Program-made: the position numbers and the translations under genes
The notes under the pieces: generated by a model
Database searches by the model: none
What the model was told of the DNA's origin: nothing
Seen by the model: only the letters and a program-made list of their open reading frames with translations
Shown: piece after piece, positions 1 to 4,469 of the stretch
How the letters are laid out: each line of letters opens with the position of its first letter
Position numbering within the stretch: the first letter of the stretch is position 1
From: Deltaproteobacteria bacterium
GTDB taxonomy: Bacteria > Desulfobacterota > Binatia > UBA9968
Direction: 5' to 3'
NCBI GenBank assembly: GCA_020027655.1
Contig: JAHKKJ010000304.1
Location: 1-5,372 of the forward strand
DNA: 5,372 bases

Positions 1-70
1 CTCAGCACGAACGGTCAATGAATTGTCATTGCGAATACTGAGCCGATCGCCCTGAGCATCGTCGAAGGGT
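1..70. repeat. Small palindromes of interspersed-repeat type
   Basis: CTCAG at 1-5 can pair with CTGAG at 38-42. Inside it lies a six-base-pair hairpin, CAATGA (16-21) with TCATTG (26-31) and a four-base loop. A second element at 50-69 has the form CCCTGAGC...GTCGAAGGG with a short CCCT/AGGG stem. This resembles the dispersed 'CCTTCGAC..GCTCAGGG' type of intergenic repeat found in many environmental proteobacterial genomes. No coding frame is convincing here. The repeat may extend left beyond the window. The stems are seen directly; the family assignment is from memory and weak. Confidence 0.35.
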
Positions 71-166
71 GCGTTCAATCGCCTCGCTCCGGATGGGTGC
101 GTCCATGTTTCCGGAATTCCCGAACCTCCCCCCGTTGCGCTGGGATGAGAGTCGTCTCAGTGGTAA

Positions 167-307
167 CGGAGGGGTGAGCAGAGTCGACTGGAACGGTTTG
201 AACTGCTTGAACAGTTTGAACGATTCACACGGGCGATGAGCAACATCGTGGACTTTATAGAAGGAAGGCCGCTCAAACTTTTAAATCCGGAAGCAGTGCC
301 TGACTAA
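167..307 (+). pseudogene. Possible 3' remnant of a D-2-hydroxyacid dehydrogenase-like gene
   Basis: An open frame with no proper start runs from just after an in-frame TAA (164-166) to the TAA at 305-307. Its last 23 codons, from the ATG at 236, encode MSNIVDFIEGRPLKLLNPEA followed by VPD. This resembles the extreme C-terminus of D-2-hydroxyacid dehydrogenases and phosphoglycerate-dehydrogenase relatives, where a helix ending in 'N(I/L)xxFxxGxPLxxLNPEA' closes the protein. The rest of the enzyme (NAD-binding fold and the catalytic Arg/Glu/His) is absent upstream, so at best this is a decayed tail. The preceding codons read as a degenerate F-E-x-(F/L)-x-E repeat produced by a nine-base tandem array. 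A chance open frame is the main alternative. Confidence 0.3.
188..223 (+). repeat. Four copies of a degenerate 9-base tandem repeat
   Basis: The units are CTGGAACGG, TTTGAACTG, CTTGAACAG and TTTGAACGA at 188, 197, 206 and 215. All four share the core GAAC, and the next two bases vary. A period that is a multiple of three keeps one frame open, so the array could be translated as part of the possible gene remnant. It may equally be a non-coding minisatellite. The array is short and imperfect. Confidence 0.5.
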
Positions 308-563
308 CCCGCCCCAGGAAAGGTGCCAACAAAATCGTGCTCACCGTTTCTTTCTCACGGTGCTTCGGTTTTGGTTTCAGGGCTCATCTGGAGTTGGATT
401 TGATCGGACGGTATCCGACAAGTCACTCTTGTGTCCACTTGGAGACCGGTTTAGGCAGCGATCTGCTATCATCGTTGGTTTTTCCAACTCTTTCATAGTA
501 CGCTTAGCCGCATTCAATCATTTTGTTTTAAAGGGCTTTACTTCACGTAGCGTTTGATCCGGT

Positions 564-592
564 TTTTCAATTCAAAGCTACACAAGTATAGT
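564..592 (+). promoter_or_regulatory. Weak candidate sigma-70-type promoter for the cluster
   Basis: The hexamer TATAGT at 587-592 matches the -10 consensus at five of six bases. TTTTCA at 564-569 matches the -35 consensus at four of six, with a 17-base spacer. It sits in the AT-richest part of the region upstream of the cluster. A transcript from here would have a leader of about 250 bases crossing the whole palindrome array before the first gene. The match could be chance, and a promoter closer to the gene cannot be excluded. Confidence 0.2.
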
Positions 593-615
593 TCTCAACG
601 GCGAGAAAATGAAGA

Positions 616-637
616 ACCCCGCCGCAAGCAGCGGGGT
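616..637. repeat. Palindromic repeat unit 1
   Basis: ACCCCGC at 616-622 pairs perfectly with GCGGGGT at 631-637 around an eight-base loop. Bases 620-639 match 798-817 at 17 of 20 positions, so this unit and the one just upstream of the first gene belong to the same repeat family (core GCAAGC-GCGGGG-AT). No T-run follows, so it does not look like a simple intrinsic terminator. Confidence 0.65.
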
Positions 638-675
638 ATGACAAGAACGCGATGTGAATTATCCCAAAGGCGTCA

Positions 676-698
676 CCCCCGAATGTTTTTATCGGGGG
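676..698. repeat. Palindrome CCCCCGA / TCGGGGG
   Basis: A perfect seven-base-pair stem (676-682 with 692-698) closes a nine-base T-rich loop. It abuts the next palindrome without a gap: G698 is shared with the following GCCTGC stem. It is GC-rich but lacks a downstream T-run on either strand, so a repeat element is favoured over a terminator. Confidence 0.6.
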
Positions 699-722
699 CC
701 TGCCCGCAGCCATGCAGGCGGG
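698..722. repeat. Double palindrome GCCTGC/GCAGGC and CCCGC/GCGGG
   Basis: GCCTGC at 698-703 pairs with GCAGGC at 714-719. Overlapping this, CCCGC at 703-707 pairs with GCGGG at 718-722. The two stems exclude each other, a structure common in dispersed palindromic repeats. No coding frame supports this stretch. Confidence 0.55.
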
Positions 723-743
723 TCCAGTTCCGGTTTCGCCTGG

Positions 744-768
744 ATTCCCGCTTAAAGCATGCGGGAAT
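744..768. repeat. Dispersed repeat ATTCCCGC / GCGGGAAT
   Basis: A perfect eight-base-pair stem (744-751 with 761-768) encloses the loop TTAAAGCAT. The flanks TGG and GACGG complete a pattern (TGGATTCCCGC...GCGGGAATGACGG) that recurs as an intergenic repeat in many unrelated proteobacterial genomes. The stem is visible; the family recognition is from general knowledge. Confidence 0.65.
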
Positions 769-797
769 GACGGCCTTCGGAAAGGAATTTAGTTTGA

Positions 798-828
798 CGC
801 AGCAAGCTGCGGGGAATTAGACCCGCAG
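798..828. repeat. Palindromic repeat unit 2, two mutually exclusive hairpins before the first gene
   Basis: CGCAGC (798-803) pairs with GCTGCG (806-811) across a two-base gap, and CTGCGGG (807-813) pairs with CCCGCAG (822-828). The two stems share bases 807-811 and cannot form together. The second stem ends seven bases before the AAAGAGG ribosome binding site of the macro-domain gene. The unit is homologous to the repeat at 620-639. Most likely this is a dispersed repeat that landed here; an effect on mRNA stability or translation is possible but not shown. Confidence 0.6.
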
Positions 829-847
829 AGATTCAAAAGAGGCGTTT

Positions 848-2053
848 ATGCAGACCAAGAGCTGCTTCGTTATCATGCCGTTTGGCGAGAAAACTGACGT
901 GAACGGCGAGGTCATCCCATTCGATACCGTGTACGAGCATATTCTCAAACCCGCGGGGAAAAAACTTGAAAGTCACGGGATCAGCGTTAACTCGGTACGC
1001 TGCGACGAGATCGAACGGGCGGGCTGGATTCATTCGACAATGATCAAACATATCATGGAGTCTGATATCGCCATCGTCGACGTGACGACCGCCAACCCTA
1101 ACGTATTCTACGAACTGGGCGTCCGCCACGCGCTGAAGCGCAAAGTGACCCTTCTGGTGCGCCGGCGCGGCACCAAGCTGCCGTTCAACATTCAAGGTTT
1201 TAACGTCATTGAGTATGACCTGCGGATCGACGCGGCCAACAAGGCTATCGACGAGATCGCAGAGTTTATGCGCGGAGGCATAGAGGCCGACGAAACGGAC
1301 AGTCTCGTGCATCAAGTTTTGAGCGATCTGAAAGTTCAGTACGGCGATGCGGCCGGCGGAGCGGGCATGGAGATCCAAAAAAGCGATCGGATCGAATACC
1401 GCTTGCAGAACGCGCCCACCCAGCGTATCGCCATCATCACCGGTGACCTTCGCAACGTGCGCGGCATGGACGTCTGGGTGAACGCTGAAAACACCAATAT
1501 GCAAATGGCGCGGTTTTATGACCGGTCCATGTCCGGCATCGTGAGATACTATGGAGCACGAAAGAATCAAGCGGGTCACGTCGTTGAAGATGTCATCGCC
1601 AATGAGCTCGCGGCGGCGATGGAAACTACCTTTTCGGTGCCGCCGGGACACGTGATTGCAACCGGAAGCGGAGAGCTTGCACGTCAAGGTGTCAAACGGA
1701 TTCTGCATGCGGCTGCTGTCGATGGCGCAGTCGGCGGAGGCTATCGCCCAATTCAAGACGTAGCCCAGTGCGCACGCAATGCTTTGGAGAAGATGGACCA
1801 GGAGTTAAGCGCGGAGAACCTGCGCTCGATTTTGTTCCCACTCTTGGGCACTGGAACCGGAGCTGGAAACGCCAACGCCATAGCCAAGGAACTCCTGCTC
1901 GCAGCGATCACCTATCTGAATGACCATCCAAATTCCAGCATTCAAACCATCGCGTTTCTAGCCCAACGCCGAGATCAACTTGAAGCCTTGAATCTTGCCC
2001 TGGGAAGCTGCCCGGGGCTTGAGTTTGTCTCTGCTGCGACTGCCAAAGCATAA
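848..2053 (+). CDS. NDT/TIR-like nucleotide-processing domain fused to macro domain; putative immune effector
   Basis: This is a 401-residue two-domain soluble protein with no signal peptide or membrane segment. Residues 1-140 look like the nucleoside 2-deoxyribosyltransferase/TIR-like fold. CFVIMPFG at 6-13 forms the first strand and loop, RCDE is at 51-54, SDIAIVDVT is at 72-80, and NPNVFYELG at 83-91 carries E89, which aligns with the catalytic glutamate of that superfamily. Residues 190-390 are a macro domain: ITGDLRN at 196-202, VNAEN at 210-214, GHVIATGSGELA at 266-277, and the glycine-rich ADP-ribose loop FPLLGTGTGAG at 329-339. The start is supported by AAAGAGG at 836-842, five bases upstream. 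Macro domains bind ADP-ribose and its derivatives. An N-terminal effector joined to a C-terminal macro sensor mirrors type II Thoeris ThsA, with a nucleotide-cleaving domain instead of a membrane domain. The domains are fairly secure; the immune role is inferred from the TIR gene nearby. A housekeeping nucleotide-salvage or ADP-ribose-processing enzyme is the alternative. Confidence 0.8.
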   Translation: MQTKSCFVIMPFGEKTDVNGEVIPFDTVYEHILKPAGKKLESHGISVNSVRCDEIERAGWIHSTMIKHIMESDIAIVDVTTANPNVFYELGVRHALKRKVTLLVRRRGTKLPFNIQGFNVIEYDLRIDAANKAIDEIAEFMRGGIEADETDSLVHQVLSDLKVQYGDAAGGAGMEIQKSDRIEYRLQNAPTQRIAIITGDLRNVRGMDVWVNAENTNMQMARFYDRSMSGIVRYYGARKNQAGHVVEDVIANELAAAMETTFSVPPGHVIATGSGELARQGVKRILHAAAVDGAVGGGYRPIQDVAQCARNALEKMDQELSAENLRSILFPLLGTGTGAGNANAIAKELLLAAITYLNDHPNSSIQTIAFLAQRRDQLEALNLALGSCPGLEFVSAATAKA

Positions 2054-2088
2054 GGCAGAGCTGATTTCCTATTGATTCTTCTCAGACC

Positions 2089-3036
2089 ATGCTGACGCCG
2101 ATCCAGGCCGTTTCAAACGATACCTTCCTACCGGAGCGGTTGAATCTGGCCATCGGCAAGCGCTGTTTCGTCTCCTGCCAGGGTTGCTATACCCATTTTG
2201 GCCAGCACGAGCCCGACCTTAAACGATTGCTCGAAAGCGTTTCTCTATTTGTCGACCTCGGCGTGAGTGACATTACCATTTCAGGAGGCGATCCGCTCAC
2301 GATCAACAACCTCCTGGGCTTCCTCGATGACCTTCGTCAGCTCAAAGTGCGTTCGATCAAACTCGATACTGTCGGGACCCATCTCATTCAAAACCCGCTG
2401 CGTGAAGAGATACCTCCAGGACTTGAAGGCCGGCCCTCCCTAAACTCGTTGATGAAACGATTGGACTTCATGGGCATTCCCTTGGACGGATGGTCCAACG
2501 CAACGGTGAGCTTGTTCCGCGCCGGCCGGCCGCAATTATACGAAGAGACTAAAGAGTTGCTCGACGCTATCGATGGTACGGCAGGGTTTCCAATGGTCAT
2601 TATTAATACCGTTGCTCACGCAATGAACCTGAGCGGTCTCTCCCGCATTGGCCAAGAAATTCTGCGACACCCGGCGGTCTGCCATTGGAATATCTTCCAA
2701 TTTTCACCCACAGATCAGGTTTCAGCAGAAATCAATGCAGGGTATCGCATCACCGACCCGATGTTCCATATGGCAGAAAAAGCATGGCGCAACAGTCTCG
2801 CCAGTCACTCTGCAACAGCAAAAGGCATCACGACTGAGTTTAGAAGTGTCCGGTCTCGACTCGGTCAATACCTCTTGATCAATAGCGATGGCGTGGCGTG
2901 GGTTCCTGACGAGCGCGGCCAAACGATCTCATTGGGTGCGGTTTTCCAAAATGAACACCAGATCCTATCGGATTGGAGCAAAACGGTTTTTCGACTGAGA
3001 GCGCTCCGCAATCCGCCAGCCCGCATTGAGACATGA
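2089..3036 (+). CDS. Radical SAM enzyme, single 4Fe-4S type, conflict-system associated
   Basis: This is a 315-residue protein of the radical S-adenosylmethionine superfamily. CFVSCQGC at 26-33 gives the CX3CX2C motif (C26, C30, C33) that binds the 4Fe-4S cluster. ISGGDP at 64-69 is the GGE/GGDP motif that contacts the SAM amino group, and KLDTVGT at 91-97 fits the next core strands. The only other cysteine is C198, so there is no SPASM or other auxiliary cluster. The enzyme therefore differs from sulfatase-maturing and many peptide-modifying radical SAM enzymes. HWNIFQF (199-205), preceded by INTVAHAMN (172-180), is loosely reminiscent of viperin-like and MoaA-like barrels, but this is not enough to assign a reaction. 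The substrate is unknown. The gene begins 35 bases after the macro gene with no clear Shine-Dalgarno; ATG 2089 is the only ATG after the in-frame TGA at 2062. It ends in an ATGA overlap with the TIR gene, so the two are probably translationally coupled. Confidence 0.8.
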   Translation: MLTPIQAVSNDTFLPERLNLAIGKRCFVSCQGCYTHFGQHEPDLKRLLESVSLFVDLGVSDITISGGDPLTINNLLGFLDDLRQLKVRSIKLDTVGTHLIQNPLREEIPPGLEGRPSLNSLMKRLDFMGIPLDGWSNATVSLFRAGRPQLYEETKELLDAIDGTAGFPMVIINTVAHAMNLSGLSRIGQEILRHPAVCHWNIFQFSPTDQVSAEINAGYRITDPMFHMAEKAWRNSLASHSATAKGITTEFRSVRSRLGQYLLINSDGVAWVPDERGQTISLGAVFQNEHQILSDWSKTVFRLRALRNPPARIET

Positions 3037-4157
3037 GCATTTTTTTGAGCTACAGCCGTGAGGACAATCGATCTGCGGTCACCCTCGAAGCAGAGCTCGA
3101 AGCAGCGGGCCTGAACCCTTTCCGGGACCCGCCGGCATTGACCGGTGACCCCTTCTGGCGCGAACGCGTCGCCGCGCAACTTGCAGCAAGCGACGCAATG
3201 GTCGTTCTATGGTCCAGCCAGGCTGAGACTTCGCCTTGGGTCGATCAAGAGATCCGCGCCTACTCAGGTCCGATCTTATTCATACTCATGGACGGAACGT
3301 CCCCACGCCAATACAGTTCTGAATACCAGCGGTGTAGCTTCGCCAAAACAACCGATGCGATCTGTGCCTTGCGATCTCTCCTGGCGGAAACACCCGCGTA
3401 TGGCGCAACCGCAAATGATTCGCGGCCTCCCCGCGCTCAAGATCAAGCATTGTTCAATGCTCGCCGAGAACAGATGCAAAGCGTGAGCGCCGAGCTGCGT
3501 ACCCCGCTCAGGCGCATTAAACGACCGCCAATGTTGTCACCGACGCAGAATGGTGATTTTGCAATCAATGAATGGGACGGAACGATTTTGAGGCGTATTT
3601 CGGTGGGCAAGGATAGACCGGTTTATATCGCCACCGAACCGGTTACGAACCGCCAGTATGAGATTTTTTGGCGTGCATGGAAACTGGACGCGTCGCCGAC
3701 CTGGGAAAGACCGGAGTTCCGGGTTCCAGAGTTACCTGTCGTCGGTGTCACTTGGTTTGAAGCGCATCTTTACGCTGCCTGGGTCGGCGGCGGGCTTCCT
3801 ACGGAAACCCAATGGACACGCGCAGCAACCCTGTCCAATCCGGAGGCTATTTTTGCTACTACAACCGGGGATATTGCCCCGAATCTTGCCCACTACGAAT
3901 GTCGACTCGGCGATGGGTGCCCGGTTGCCGCGACGAAATTTTCCGCCACTGCAGGGGGATACTACGGCATGTGCGGCAATACCTGGGATTGGTGTGACTC
4001 CGACGGTGATGCATATAAAGTGATCAAGGGAGGCGGTTATTCCGACAGTGCTCGTTTTTGCCGGATTGGGGCCCGCTACCGCAATAGCCCACTGGATCGC
4101 GACTGTACGGTAGGATTTCGGATCAAAGTGCTTGATGACAACGAATCGTCTTTTTGA
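3033..4157 (+). CDS. TIR domain fused to FGE-like (C-type lectin fold) domain; putative NADase sensor
   Basis: This is a 374-residue soluble protein. Residues 1-120 are a TIR domain: IFLSYSRED at 3-11, GDPFWRE at 38-44, and ASDAMVVLWS at 52-61. SPWVDQEI at 67-74 supplies E73, the position of the catalytic glutamate in NAD+-cleaving TIRs. A polar, partly helical linker (about 125-175) leads to a formylglycine-generating-enzyme/sulfatase-modifying-factor domain. Its motifs are TEPVTNRQY (201-209), PVVGVTWFEA (235-244), GLPTETQW (254-261), GMCGNTWDWC (312-321) and, near the end, GFRI (361-364). In the active-site segment KGGGYSDSARFC (332-343), C343 matches the second catalytic cysteine but the first is D338. 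Formylglycine synthesis is therefore unlikely and a ligand-binding or structural role is favoured. The start codon overlaps the radical SAM stop (ATGA). TIR-FGE fusions occur in bacteria, and the usual inference is that the variable domain senses and the TIR signals or kills. The domains are secure; the function is inferred. Confidence 0.85.
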   Translation: MSIFLSYSREDNRSAVTLEAELEAAGLNPFRDPPALTGDPFWRERVAAQLAASDAMVVLWSSQAETSPWVDQEIRAYSGPILFILMDGTSPRQYSSEYQRCSFAKTTDAICALRSLLAETPAYGATANDSRPPRAQDQALFNARREQMQSVSAELRTPLRRIKRPPMLSPTQNGDFAINEWDGTILRRISVGKDRPVYIATEPVTNRQYEIFWRAWKLDASPTWERPEFRVPELPVVGVTWFEAHLYAAWVGGGLPTETQWTRAATLSNPEAIFATTTGDIAPNLAHYECRLGDGCPVAATKFSATAGGYYGMCGNTWDWCDSDGDAYKVIKGGGYSDSARFCRIGARYRNSPLDRDCTVGFRIKVLDDNESSF

Positions 4158-4170
4158 AAGGAGAGACCCT
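4157..4170 (+). promoter_or_regulatory. Strong ribosome binding site that fixes the start of the 84-residue gene
   Basis: AAAGGAG at 4157-4163 is an almost perfect Shine-Dalgarno sequence seven bases before ATG 4171. It overlaps the last base of the TIR gene's stop codon. It favours the ATG at 4171 over an in-frame ATG at 4132, which lies inside the TIR gene and has no such site. It is the best ribosome binding site in the cluster, suggesting that the small protein is made in larger amounts than its neighbours. Confidence 0.8.
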
Positions 4171-4425
4171 ATGTCCAACGAAGCGGAGATTCTTGAGAAC
4201 ACACGTGGGATGTCCCCGCGCGAAAAAGCTGCAGCGATTTCTCACGCGATATACATTCTTGCCGGGGAGTCGACGCCGGGCTGGCAGGTTCGAGTGCCGT
4301 CAGCTTGGAGCAATCTGTCCAATGAAGCGAAGGAAATCAACCTGGCAACCATCGACGTGTGGGTCAAGAATGAAAAGCTGGTTGATGCCTGGATCGATGC
4401 CATCAACTCGCTCAGAAAAAAATAG
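4171..4425 (+). CDS. Small tryptophan-rich protein of unknown family, last gene of the cluster
   Basis: This is an 84-residue protein that I do not recognise. It is hydrophilic, lacks cysteine, and has no signal peptide or membrane segment. Four tryptophans (W38, W46, W64, W74) are spread over the C-terminal half. A predicted helix at about 15-31 (SPREKAAAISHAIYILAG) is followed by a proline-containing turn around PGWQVRVPSAW (36-46). A long helical segment then ends in a basic tail, SLRKK. The pattern 'G..(S/T).P.W...P..W..L..EAK..N' faintly recalls RyR-type domains seen in other conflict systems, but the match is too weak to assign. It follows the TIR gene by 13 bases and is almost certainly cotranscribed. 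Candidate roles are a regulator, an adaptor, or a substrate of the radical SAM enzyme; there is no direct evidence for any. Confidence 0.75.
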   Translation: MSNEAEILENTRGMSPREKAAAISHAIYILAGESTPGWQVRVPSAWSNLSNEAKEINLATIDVWVKNEKLVDAWIDAINSLRKK

Positions 4426-4469
4426 TTTCCCGAACGTCTGCGCGGTTGTCGGTTGCGATGGGTAGGAAC
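4426..4469. other. Convergent intergenic spacer, no clear terminator
   Basis: The 44 bases between the TAG of the small gene and the TGA of the minus-strand MmgE/PrpD gene hold no stem of more than a few base pairs and no T-run on either strand. Transcripts from the two sides may therefore overlap, or termination may be Rho-dependent. The A-run before the stop (4417-4423) codes for the lysine tail of the small protein. Confidence 0.5.

Larger units (their letters stand above)
308..847. other. Intergenic region without a supported gene
   Basis: This stretch of about 540 bases has only short, compositionally unremarkable open frames without recognisable protein motifs. The left half (308-600) is AT-richer and holds only small hairpins: CACCGT (342-347) with ACGGTG (357-362), and a run of short stems at 404-488. 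The right half (616-828) is filled with strong palindromes annotated separately. A weak sigma-70-like promoter is possible at 564-592. I see no tRNA, rRNA, transposase fragment or CRISPR array in it. Confidence 0.6.

Noticed and set aside
93..239. Open frame from ATG 93 reading through the 9-base repeats as N-x-L repeats
   Set aside because: Short, with no ribosome binding site and no recognisable protein. The alternative frame with the dehydrogenase-like tail is more plausible.
360..557. 65-codon plus-strand frame in the left intergenic region
   Set aside because: No ribosome binding site, no family motif, unusual composition (many Phe, Ser and Arg), and the frame spans the series of short hairpins.
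676..698. Intrinsic transcription terminator
   Set aside because: The stem is strong but the T-run is in the loop, and no T-run follows on either strand.
554..820. 88-codon plus-strand frame across the palindrome array
   Set aside because: It is translated repeat sequence (four of the five palindromic units lie wholly inside it, the last one partly) with no ribosome binding site, so an open frame by chance.
616..828. CRISPR array
   Set aside because: The palindromes differ in sequence and are unevenly spaced; there is no regular repeat-spacer pattern and no cas gene.
833..1756. Long minus-strand open frame (307 codons) opposite the macro-domain gene
   Set aside because: It is a shadow of the real gene: it lacks recognisable motifs, is rich in His/Asp/Arg/Val as expected from antisense codons, and lies under a plus-strand frame with clear NDT-like and macro motifs.
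2089..3036. Anaerobic sulfatase-maturing enzyme partnered with the FGE-like domain
   Set aside because: The SPASM/auxiliary-cluster cysteines required in that family are absent; only one cysteine (C198) lies outside the SAM cluster motif.
4154..4465. 103-codon frame overlapping the 84-residue gene
   Set aside because: It is an out-of-frame shadow, rich in Arg, Cys, Pro and Trp. The strong ribosome binding site at 4157-4163 points to ATG 4171 in the other frame.
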